Shown here: positions 55,257-64,000 of the stretch, piece after piece | Numbering within the stretch: the stretch's first letter is position 1 | Layout of the letters: every line of letters begins with the position of its first letter | Assembly: GCA_963813495.1 (NCBI GenBank) | Contig: CAWEZC010000010.1 | Coordinates: forward strand, 496,001 to 560,000 | DNA: 64,000 nt | From: JACVRW01 sp963813495 | GTDB lineage: Bacteria; Actinomycetota; Thermoleophilia; Solirubrobacterales; Thermoleophilaceae | Direction: 5' to 3' | The notes under the pieces: model-generated | Told to the model about the DNA's origin: nothing | The model's input: only the letters and a program-made list of their open reading frames with translations | Databases searched by the model: none | Position numbers and translations under genes: made by a program

Positions 55257-56671
55257 ATGCGACCGGACGCCGTCGTCTACCAGATCTATCCGCGCTCGTT
55301 CCAGGATTCCGACGGCGACGGAGTCGGGGATCTTCCCGGGATCGAGTCGCGGCTCGACCACCTGACTTGGCTCGGGATCGACGCCCTGTGGATCTCGCCC
55401 TTCTATCCCTCGCCGATGCACGACTTCGGCTACGACGTCTCCGACTACAAGGGTGTCGACCCGACGTTCGGCACCCTGAGTGACTTCGATTCGCTGGTGG
55501 TCGCCGCGCGCGAGCGCGGGATCGACGTGCTGCTCGATCTGGTCCCCTGTCACACCTCCATCGAGCACCCCTGGTTCCGCGAGCATCCGGACTGGTACAT
55601 CTGGGCCGACGAGCCCAACAACTGGTCCTCGGCCTTCGGCGGACCGGCCTGGAGCCCGCTCAACGGGCGCTGGTACCTGCACTCGTTCTATCCCGAGCAG
55701 CCTGACCTGGACTGGCGCAACCCCGAGGTGGTCGCCGCCATGCAGGACGTGCTGCGCTTCTGGCTCGAGCGCGGCGCCGCCGGCTACCGCGTGGATGCCA
55801 TCGACCGGCTGCTCAAGGACGCGCAGCTGCGCGACGACCCGCCCGCCAGCGAGCCGTTCGGGCTGCCGCTGCGGCCGGACGAGGCAAAGCTCGCGCTCAC
55901 CCATTCGCGCAACGCACCCGACACCGGCACGGCGCTGGCCAAGATCCGCGAGGCGGTCGGCGACGCCTTCCTCGTGGGGGAGGTCTATCTGCCCAGCGCC
56001 AAATGGCAGCCCTACCTCGACCACTTCGACGCTGCCTTCGCCTTCGAGCTGCTTCACGCCCCCTGGCAGGCCGACCGCCTGCGCACGGCCATCGAAGGCA
56101 CCACGAGCCTCCCCGGCGCCGCCTGGGCGCTCTCCAACCACGACTTCGGGCGGCTGGCCACGCGCTTCGGTCCCGAGAATGCGGACGCCGCGGCGCTGCT
56201 CCTGCTCACCCTGCCCGGACCCTCGTTCCTGTTCCAAGGCGACGAGATCGGACAGGGCGAGGGACCGGGGGGCGAGCGAATCTACGACCGCGCGGGGCGC
56301 GACCGTTACCGCCACCCGATGCAGTGGGACTCGACTCCCTCGGGGGGCTTCACCAGCGGCGAGCCGTGGCTGCCGCCGGTCGATCCGGCCACCACCAACG
56401 TGGAGGCCCAGCGCGACACGCCCGGCTCCACGCTCAGGCTCGTCCGTGAGCTGATCAGTGCCCGGCGCGAGCTGAGCGGCGCGGTGGAGCTGCTCGACGC
56501 CGACCCTGGTGTGCTCGCGTTCCGGCGCGGCGCCCACATGGTGCTGATCAACACCACCGCCGAGCCGTGCCCGGTAGCCCGGCACGGAGAGGCGCGTGTC
56601 GAGACCCGGCAGGGCGCTTGCGCGACGGCACGCTGGCGGCCCACGCAGGCGTGCTGGCGACGGCGCCCTAG
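55257..56671 (+). CDS. Alpha-glucosidase/trehalose-hydrolase-like GH13 enzyme, 1-nt frameshift near the 3' end
   Basis: VVYQIYPRSFQDSDGDG opens the barrel; catalytic residues are Asp180 (GYRVDAID), Glu242 (LVGEVYLP) and Asp296 (LSNHDFGR). It hydrolyses alpha-glucosides in the cytoplasm, fitting the sugar transporter nearby. In the zero frame, the end after TRQGA becomes Arg/Trp-rich and runs on for about 80 codons through lacI. Adding one base between 56617 and 56618 gives LRDGTLAAHAGVLATAP and TAG at 56669-56671, the expected end at about 471 residues. TAGCCT at 55242-55247 lies 9 nt before the ATG. Confidence 0.9.
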
Positions 56672-56690
56672 CGACGCCTGCCTGAGGCGC

Positions 56691-57753
56691 TCAACCGGCG
56701 GCCGGACCGGGGATGCGGCCCGATCCGCGGTCGATAAGCCGCGTGGGCATCAACACGTGGCCGGACCGGTCCCGCGGCTCCGTCGAGCCGCTCGAACAGT
56801 AGCTCGGCCGCGGCGTGGCCGAGAGTTACCGGATCCTGTGACACCACGGTGATGGGGGGCTCGACGGCGTCGGCCAGCACCAGGTCGTCGATGCCCACCA
56901 TCGCCACCTCGTGCTGGCTCCCGGCGGCCTGCAGCGCACGGACAGCGCCGATCGTGATCAGGTTCTGGCTGGTGAGCAGGGCGCTCGGGGGCTCGTCCAG
57001 GGCGAGCAGCTCCTGCGTCGCCCGGAAGCTCGAGTCGCTGTCCTCGAGGCCGGTTCGCACCAGCTCGTCGTCCAGCGGAATGAGGTGGCGGGCGAGCGCC
57101 TCGCGGTATCCGGCACGGCGCTCGCGCGCTGTGAAGATCTGCTCGCGGTCCCCGAGGAAGGCGATGCGCCGGTGCCCCGCCTCGACGAGGTGGTCGACGG
57201 CTCCGGCTGCCGCCGCGGGATTGTCGATCAGCACGGCGTCGGCCTCGATCGCCTCGGGCGGGCGGTCGATGAAGACCACCGCCATGCCGGCCGCCAGCTC
57301 GCGCAGCAGGTAGCTCTGGTCACGCGCCACGGGTGCGACGATGAGACCGTCCACGCGGCGCCCGCAGAAGCCGTGGACGAGCTCGCGCTCGCGCCCCGGA
57401 TCCTCGTCGGAGCTGCCGACGAAGATCAGGACGCCGCGGCCTCGCGCCACTTCCTCCACCCCGCGGTGGATGGCGGAGAAGAAGGGGTTGGACACGTCCT
57501 CGAACACGAGGCCGACGCTGGCCGACACGCGGTCCGCCCGGCGCAGGGTGCTGGCTGTGAGGTCGCGGCGGTACCCGAGCAGGTCGACGGCGTCGCGCAC
57601 CCGCTCGGCCAGGTCTGCCCGGACGCTGCCGTGCTCGTTCACGACTCGCGACACGGTGCTCAGGCTGACGCCCGCCACGCCGGCCACGTCGTGCATGGTC
57701 GGGCGTCTCGCCGGCCCGTCCTTGCGCGGCGTTGTTGGCTTGGTATCGACCAT
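56691..57753 (-). CDS. LacI-family transcriptional repressor, 1-nt frameshift near the 3' end
   Basis: The N-terminal helix-turn-helix TMHDVAGVAGVSLSTVSRVVNEHGSV is followed by the periplasmic-binding-like ligand domain (SVGLVFEDVSNPFFSAIHRGVEE, VDGLIVAPVARD, MVGIDDLVLADAVEPPITVV). In the zero frame, the end after GPVR is unlike the family; dropping one C at 56759-56760 restores HVLMPTRLIDRGSGRIPGPAAG and a TGA at 56691-56693. It probably controls the adjacent ABC transporter operon and itself through two AAACGTT operators. Confidence 0.9.
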
Positions 57754-57754
57754 G

Positions 57755-57768
57755 CAGAAAACGTTCTG
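57755..57768. promoter_or_regulatory. LacI operator at the lacI start
   Basis: CAGAAAACGTTCTG: the AAACGTT core common to LacI-family operators lies 2-16 nt upstream of the lacI ATG and may mediate autorepression. Confidence 0.65.
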
Positions 57769-57846
57769 AGCCGCTTACGGAGCACTGCTGTGCCCCATGT
57801 ATTTACCGCGCAATGCTTCCCGCCGTCGCGCCTGGCGAAGGTCACC

Positions 57847-57891
57847 TTGACACTGACAGCACAATCTGTCTAGGGTGCGGAAAACGTTGTC
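57847..57891 (+). promoter_or_regulatory. Promoter and LacI operator of the sugar ABC operon
   Basis: TTGACA (57847-57852), 18-nt spacer, TAGGGT (57871-57876), followed by GGAAAACGTTGTC (57879-57891), so the operator covers the transcription start. The core GAAAACGTT is identical to that at the lacI start. Confidence 0.75.
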
Positions 57892-57983
57892 TCAAGGTTG
57901 TTGGGCGGGCTTTGCTTCAACGAGGTCCACAGTGGGTAAGTGCCGCTGAGGTGACGGTCGAGGAGGAGGGGAGCAGGCACGGA

Positions 57984-59225
57984 ATGCGGACGCTGTGCGC
58001 AGTGCTGACGGCATTGATCTTCGCTCTCGGGGTGGGATGCGGCGTCGGTGGCGACGAGGGTGGAGAGGGCGCGCGCCAGATCAACTGGTACGTCTTCAAC
58101 GAGCCCGGTGGCGCCTTCGACAAGGCGGTGGCCGACTGCAACAAGGAGGCCGACGGCCGCTACCAGATCAACTACGTGAAGCTCCCGACCGACGCCAACC
58201 AGCAGCGCGAGCTGATCGTGCGCCGGCTGGCGGCTGAAGACGACACGCTCACGCTGGTCGGGATGGACGTGATTTGGACGGCCGAGCTGGCCGAGGCGGG
58301 CTGGATCCTCCCCTGGGAGGGCGAGCGCAAGACCGCCGCCGAGGAGGGCAAGCTCGAGGGCCCGCTCAAGACGGTCCAGTACCAGGGCAAGACGTGGGCG
58401 ATCCCCTTCACCAGCAACACGCAGCTGCTCTGGTACCGCAAGGACCGCGTGGACCCGCCGCCGGACGACTTCACCTGGGACGAGATGATCGACCAGGCCG
58501 TGGAGAACAAGACCGCGGTGGAGGTCCAGGCCGCGCAGTACGAGGGTCTCACCGTCTGGATCAACTCACTCATCGCGGGCGCCGGTGGCGAGATCGTCAA
58601 TGAGAACGGCGACGTGGCGGTCGACGACACGGCCAAGCGCGCCGCCGAGATCGAGGACAAGCTCGCCAATTCGCCTGCGGCGCCCCCCGGCATGTCGACC
58701 AATCGCGAGGACCAGGCGCGCCTGGGCTTCGAGTCCGAGCGCTCGGACTATCAGGTCAACTACTCGTTCATCTATCCGAGCGCCGCCGCGATCTCCGAGG
58801 ACTTCCAGAAGAACATCGGCTGGGCGCGCTACCCGCGCACCGACAAGGACAAGGAGAGCCGGCCGCCGCTTGGTGGCATCAACATCGGTGTCTCCGCGTT
58901 CGCCCCGGAGCCGGAGCTGGCCTTCGACGCCGCCGAGTGCATCGCCAACGAGGCGCATCAGGGTGACGCGGCGGAGCTGGGCGGCCTGCCGCCCACCACC
59001 GAGTCCGTCTATCAGACCAAGCAGGTCGAGAAGGCATTCCCGTTCGCGGACGAGCTGCGCGAGTCGATCGACGCCGCCGCGCCGCGGCCGGTCACACCCG
59101 CCTACAGCGACATCTCGCTGGCGATCCAGAAGACCTACCACCCGCCGGACGGCATCTCACCGGACAACATCGTGGACACGCTTCGTGAACGGATCGAGCT
59201 CGCGAGCGAGGGGAGCATCTTCTGA
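57984..59225 (+). CDS. Sugar ABC transporter substrate-binding lipoprotein
   Basis: 413 residues from ATG 57984; the frame is open upstream but across the operator. A signal peptide ends in a lipobox-like LGVGC. The mature protein follows the maltose/trehalose-binding family: INWYVFNEPGGAFDKAVADCN, DVIWTAELAEAGWILPW, GKTWAIPFTSNTQLLWYRKDRVD. It captures an alpha-glucoside outside the membrane. The permease gene begins in its stop codon. Confidence 0.93.
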   Translation: MRTLCAVLTALIFALGVGCGVGGDEGGEGARQINWYVFNEPGGAFDKAVADCNKEADGRYQINYVKLPTDANQQRELIVRRLAAEDDTLTLVGMDVIWTAELAEAGWILPWEGERKTAAEEGKLEGPLKTVQYQGKTWAIPFTSNTQLLWYRKDRVDPPPDDFTWDEMIDQAVENKTAVEVQAAQYEGLTVWINSLIAGAGGEIVNENGDVAVDDTAKRAAEIEDKLANSPAAPPGMSTNREDQARLGFESERSDYQVNYSFIYPSAAAISEDFQKNIGWARYPRTDKDKESRPPLGGINIGVSAFAPEPELAFDAAECIANEAHQGDAAELGGLPPTTESVYQTKQVEKAFPFADELRESIDAAAPRPVTPAYSDISLAIQKTYHPPDGISPDNIVDTLRERIELASEGSIF

Positions 59226-60175
59226 TGGAGGCCGCCCAGGCAGGAGCTACCACGGCGTCGACCACCAAGCCGCCCGAGAAGAAGAAGGTCACCGACAGGA
59301 CCAAGGCCGAGCGCAAGCTCGCGTACCTGCTGTGCGCGCCGGCCGTGATCGCGATGCTGGTGGTCACGGGCTATCCGATCGGCTACGCCTTCTACCTCTC
59401 GCTGCAGAAGTTCGACCTGCGCTTCCCTGACGACAAGGAGTTCGTCGGCCTCGCCAACTACGGTGACGTCCTCTCATCGACGACCTGGTGGTCCGACGTG
59501 CTCACCACCGTGATCATCACCGTTGTCTCGGTGTCCTTCGAGCTCGTGCTGGGCATGGCCATCGCGCTGGTCATGCACCGCGCCATCTTCGGCCGCGGCC
59601 CGGTGCGCGCGGCCATCCTGATCCCCTACGGCATCATCACCGTGGTCGCCGCGTTCGCCTGGAAGTACGCGTTCGATCCCACCAGCGGCTTCGTTGCCGG
59701 CCTGCCGCTCATCTCCGATGACGCGCAGCCCCTCAACACCAAGGAGGGTTCGCTGGTGGTGATCATCCTGGCCGAGATCTGGAAGACGACACCGTTCATG
59801 GCGCTGCTGCTGCTCGCCGGCCTGGCACTGGTGCCGGACGAGCTGCACGAGGCGGCCAAGGTGGACGGCGCGAGCACGGTGCAGCGCTTCTTCCGCATCA
59901 CCATCCCGCTCATGAAGCCCGCGATCCTGGTGGCGCTCCTGTTCCGCACGCTCGACGCGTTCCGAATATTCGACTCGCCCTTCATCATCCAACCGGGAGG
60001 GGCGCTGGGCACCGAAACGGTGTCCATCCTGGGCTACAACGTCCTGATCAACCGCGTCAACCTGGGCCTCGGCTCCGCGATCTCGATCCTGATCTTCCTG
60101 TGCGTGATCCTGATCGCCGTGCTGTTCGTCAAGGGCCTGGGCACGAGCACCGCTCAGCAGAGGGGAGAGACCTGA
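59225..60175 (+). CDS. Sugar ABC transporter permease (MalF-like)
   Basis: 316 residues, six spans, with an unusually long cytoplasmic N-terminus rich in Lys and Thr. The EAA loop that contacts the ATPase is EAAKVDGASTVQRFFRITIP. It pairs with the next permease. ATG 59225 overlaps the preceding TGA by one base. Confidence 0.93.
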   Translation: MEAAQAGATTASTTKPPEKKKVTDRTKAERKLAYLLCAPAVIAMLVVTGYPIGYAFYLSLQKFDLRFPDDKEFVGLANYGDVLSSTTWWSDVLTTVIITVVSVSFELVLGMAIALVMHRAIFGRGPVRAAILIPYGIITVVAAFAWKYAFDPTSGFVAGLPLISDDAQPLNTKEGSLVVIILAEIWKTTPFMALLLLAGLALVPDELHEAAKVDGASTVQRFFRITIPLMKPAILVALLFRTLDAFRIFDSPFIIQPGGALGTETVSILGYNVLINRVNLGLGSAISILIFLCVILIAVLFVKGLGTSTAQQRGET

Positions 60176-60176
60176 G

Positions 60177-61007
60177 GTGGAAGGCCATACCAACAAGGAG
60201 CGCGTGCTCTGGGGGATCGGCATCCTCGTCGTGCTCCTGTACGCGCTCATCCCCGTGGTCTGGATCGCGTCGCTGTCGCTCAAGAAGCCGGAGCAGATCG
60301 GCGACGGCAAGTTCTTCTCGGGCTTCTCGTTCGAGAACTACGAGGTCATCTTCTCCGACGACCAGTTCATCGCCGCGCTGATCAACTCGATCGGCATCGC
60401 GGCGATCGCCACCTTCATCTCGATCGTCCTGGCGGCGATGGCGGCCTACGCCACCTCGCGGCTTGACTTCCCGGGCAAGGTCCTGATCCTGTCGGGCGCC
60501 CTGGCCGTGGCCATGTTCCCCCCGATCTCGATCGTCGGGTCACTGTTCGACATGTGGCGCTCGCTCGGTCTCTACGACACCTGGCTCGGGCTGATCATCC
60601 CCTACATGACCTTCACCCTGCCGCTGGCCATCTATACGCTGTCGGCCTTCTTCCGGGAGATCCCGTGGGAGCTCGAACAGGCGGCCCAGGTGGACGGGGC
60701 CACCCCCTTCCAGGCCTTTCGCAAGATCATCGTGCCGCTGGCCGCGCCCGGCGTTTTCACGGCCGCGATCCTGGTCTTCATCTTCGCCTGGAACGACTTC
60801 ATCTTCGCCAACACCCTCACCTCCACCGACGCCGCTCGAACCGTGCCCGCAGCGCTGGCCTTCTTCACCGGCGCGTCGCAGTTCGAGCAGCCGATCGCGG
60901 CCATCTGCGCCGCTTCGGTGGTGGTCACCGTGCCCATCATCATCATGGTCCTGATCTTCCAGCGCCGGATCGTCGCGGGTCTCACTGCCGGCGCCGTGAA
61001 GGGATAA
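60177..61007 (+). CDS. Sugar ABC transporter permease (MalG-like)
   Basis: 276 residues, six spans, GTG start one nt after the MalF-like stop. The EAA loop is EQAAQVDGATPFQAFRKIIVP. The family-typical ending TAGAVKG is present. Together with the MalF-like protein it forms the membrane channel. Confidence 0.93.
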   Translation: MEGHTNKERVLWGIGILVVLLYALIPVVWIASLSLKKPEQIGDGKFFSGFSFENYEVIFSDDQFIAALINSIGIAAIATFISIVLAAMAAYATSRLDFPGKVLILSGALAVAMFPPISIVGSLFDMWRSLGLYDTWLGLIIPYMTFTLPLAIYTLSAFFREIPWELEQAAQVDGATPFQAFRKIIVPLAAPGVFTAAILVFIFAWNDFIFANTLTSTDAARTVPAALAFFTGASQFEQPIAAICAASVVVTVPIIIMVLIFQRRIVAGLTAGAVKG

Positions 61008-61019
61008 GGAGGCCCTCTC

Positions 61020-62298
<1,279 letters not shown>

Positions 62299-62306
<8 letters not shown>

Positions 62307-63195
62307 GCTCGCGCCGCAGGCGGCGCACCATCGTGTCGTCGTCGGCGCTGGGGTGCGTGAGGTCGCGGCGAATGGCCTCCACCACGGCGTCGTCCCATTC
62401 GTGGGTGCGCAAGACCAGATAGCGCAGGTGTGACACGCGCATGTAGGCCTCGGTCTCCGTGCCGCTGCCGATCAGGTCGGCTTCCTTGAGCAACTCGATC
62501 ACCGGCTCGTACTCGTCCTTGAACCAGGCCAGCGCCACCTCGGGGCGGCCCATCAGCTCGCCGCGGTCCTGGATGGCCCGAAAGCCCCATGCCTCCACCG
62601 CCTCGGCCAGCGCCGCGTAGCGCCACTCGTCGGAGATCTTGATGCGCGCGCGGGCGTCCTCGGGCAGGGGTACGCGCTCGTAGAAGAGCCGCTCATGGCT
62701 CTTCAGGGGCAGGTCGGACAGCCGGATCTCGCGGTTGGCGCCCACTTGGGTGAGCACCTCGGTCACGTAGGCGTTGATGTCGTTGTGCCCGAGCGCGCGC
62801 GCCACCGAGACGCGGTGGTGGCCGTCCTTGACGAAGTGCATGTCGCCGATGCGATAGACGTCGATGGGAGGCATCCCCTCGCCGCGGCGCTGCGCGACCG
62901 CGATCCGCTCCCAGCGCGGACGCACCCGTTGCGAGGTGGGGCGAAAGCGGCGGTCGAACTCGCGCGCCCGGTCAACGGTGCCGACGATCGAGTCGAGCGT
63001 GATCAGCTCCTGGCCGAGGCGGCGCTCGCCGCGCCAGCCGAGGGCCTGGACGACCTCCTCGAAGGGGAGGATGTGGTTGACGTCGCCCGGCTCACCCCGC
63101 AGCCGGGCCGACAGGCGTCCCAGCGCACGGCGTCTGCGGGCGCGGTTGAAGTCGAACTGCGCGTCCGCTTGGGGGAGCCCGGTATCCCTCGCCAT
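62299..63195 (-). CDS. ParB-like (ParB/sulfiredoxin fold) protein
   Basis: 298 residues. The core has PFEEVVQALGWRGERRLGQELITLDSIVGTVDR and VYRIGDMHFVKDGHHRVSVARALGHNDINAYVTEV, matching the ParB N-terminal phosphate-binding fold. No DNA-binding helix-turn-helix of true ParB is seen, so chromosome partition is unlikely. I recall similar proteins of this length across actinobacteria, without known function. The C-terminal half is helical and charged. Confidence 0.8.
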
Positions 63196-63220
63196 TCACC
63201 GAAGATACTCACCCCGGCAT

Positions 63221-64000
63221 TCACAGGATCAGTCGCACGCTGCGGGCGGCGCTGGTGGCGTTGGCGGCGTCGTCGGCGACCACGCCCGTAACCGTCGCGC
63301 GCAGCCGGCGCTCACGCGCGAGCAGCTTGCGCGCGGCCCTCGGTAGGCCGAGCACGAGCGTGGCCCAGCCACCCTCGGGGTCGACCGCGGCGGCCCGCAT
63401 CGTGAGGGTGCGCTTGCCCACGACGACGCTCCCGAAGGCGCCGGCCAGGCAGTCGCCGCCGGGGCAGCGCAGGCGCAGGGTGATGCCGCCGGCCGACAGC
63501 GGTCGCTGCCTGGCGGCCACCTTCAGCTGCAGCCCCGGTGCGACCGAGTCCGCTCGGACCGGCGCGGGGCAACCGTCCCCGGTGAGCCCGCTCGCCTGCT
63601 CGAGGTACTTCTGGTAGCCCGACCGGTTCTCGGGCGCGGGCCGCTCGATGTCGGCCACCCACAGCCCGAAGGCCGCCGGATCGGCGGCCGGGTCGGGGCG
63701 GCCTTCGGCCACCCGGCGCTGGCGCACCGCGACGGCGGTGTCGAGAAACCAGCGCAGCTGGAGGTCGGGCCGCTTGGGAAAGCCGCGATAGTCGCCGGCG
63801 TTGAGAGCCTGGCTCATCCCGAAGAAGCCGCTGTAGCTCGTGCCGCGCAGGTTGCTCAGGCCGCTCTCGGCCAGTCCCGCCATCACCGGCAGCTCCCACG
63901 GCAGGCCGCGGGCCGCCGCCCCGCCGGCCATCCAGCGCGCGATGCTCGCCTTGGAGGCGCCCTGCCCGGGGTAGACGGCGGGGCAGGGATCGTCGAAATC
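63221..64000 (-). CDS. Lysozyme-like secreted protein, N-terminus beyond the window
   Basis: At least 259 residues; the frame is open to the right edge, so the start lies outside. The upstream part reads YPGQGASKASIARWMAG, then LPWELPVMAGLAESGLSNLRG, SGFFGMSQALNAGDY and LQLRWFLDTAVAVRQRR, a transglycosylase/lysozyme-like module in which Glu of AESGL is the likely catalytic acid. A beta-rich region follows, with Cys pairs (CPGGDC). It is probably an exported cell-wall enzyme. An internal ATG at 63931 is not the true start. Confidence 0.75.
   Translation of the reverse strand, partial: DFDDPCPAVYPGQGASKASIARWMAGGAAARGLPWELPVMAGLAESGLSNLRGTSYSGFFGMSQALNAGDYRGFPKRPDLQLRWFLDTAVAVRQRRVAEGRPDPAADPAAFGLWVADIERPAPENRSGYQKYLEQASGLTGDGCPAPVRADSVAPGLQLKVAARQRPLSAGGITLRLRCPGGDCLAGAFGSVVVGKRTLTMRAAAVDPEGGWATLVLGLPRAARKLLARERRLRATVTGVVADDAANATSAARSVRLIL

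Overview
The window is GC-rich bacterial chromosome with dense, short-spaced genes. The gene order comF-hpf-secA-prfB followed by ftsE-ftsX-ctpA-rnr-smpB is typical of Actinobacteria. A fused indolepyruvate oxidoreductase, NrtR control of NAD synthesis, a B-type stress sigma factor and a lysozyme-like protein cut by the right edge fit the class Thermoleophilia (Solirubrobacterales or relatives). That placement is inference from gene content and was not tested phylogenetically. No IS element, CRISPR array, prophage, tRNA or rRNA was seen. Many start codons lie 6-11 nt downstream of a TAnnnT box, pointing to common leaderless mRNAs.

Layout. 1-9.3 kb: end of a UDP-sugar pyrophosphorylase gene, ctaG, comF, hpf, secA, prfB (read through a programmed +1 frameshift), a GroES-like gene and ftsH. 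9.3-15.2 kb: a membrane diguanylate cyclase, an NAD cluster (nadC, nrtR, nadA with a palindromic operator), a secreted protein of unknown role, an XRE regulator with a textbook promoter/operator, and a RibD-type reductase. 15.3-21.1 kb: ftsEX, ctpA-like protease, rnr, smpB, HAD phosphatase. 21.1-25.7 kb (minus): nagA and a PspC/LiaF-like envelope-stress module (response regulator, PspC-histidine kinase, two membrane proteins). 25.7-26.2 kb: tmRNA gene ssrA with promoter and terminator. 26.2-29.1 kb: DUF1269 protein, stand-alone 5'-3' exonuclease divergent from udgX, CDP-alcohol phosphatidyltransferase.

29.1-36.9 kb: a FadR-type regulator plus Leu/Phe/Val-type dehydrogenase, divergent from a 1200-residue 2-oxoacid:ferredoxin oxidoreductase; together these could degrade branched-chain or aromatic amino acids. 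An aldo/keto reductase and a GCS2-type ligase follow. 36.9-50.8 kb: three sigma-70 factors within 11.3 kb, a bacterial eRF1/Vms1-like (baeRF) protein, a MarR-controlled ABC exporter, a cupin, a conserved secreted protein, DUF72, a membrane-stress operon (DUF1469, DUF3618, YihY), LigD polymerase domain and a cation exporter. 51-54.5 kb: amine oxidase, ornithine-cyclodeaminase-like and proline-racemase-like genes and a collapsed amino-acid permease. 54.6-62.3 kb: DJ-1/PfpI stress protein, then an alpha-glucoside uptake and hydrolysis regulon (GH13 enzyme, LacI regulator, ABC transporter). 62.3-64 kb: ParB-like protein and a partial lysozyme-like gene.

Recurring themes are translation rescue (hpf, RF2 frameshift, smpB, tmRNA, baeRF, rnr) and stress sigma control; B-type promoter matches precede the stress sigma gene and the DJ-1 gene. 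Three genes (udgX, the GH13 gene, lacI) are each broken by one nucleotide near the 3' end, and a small membrane ORF may be broken in the same way. These are either base-calling errors in the source sequence or true lesions.
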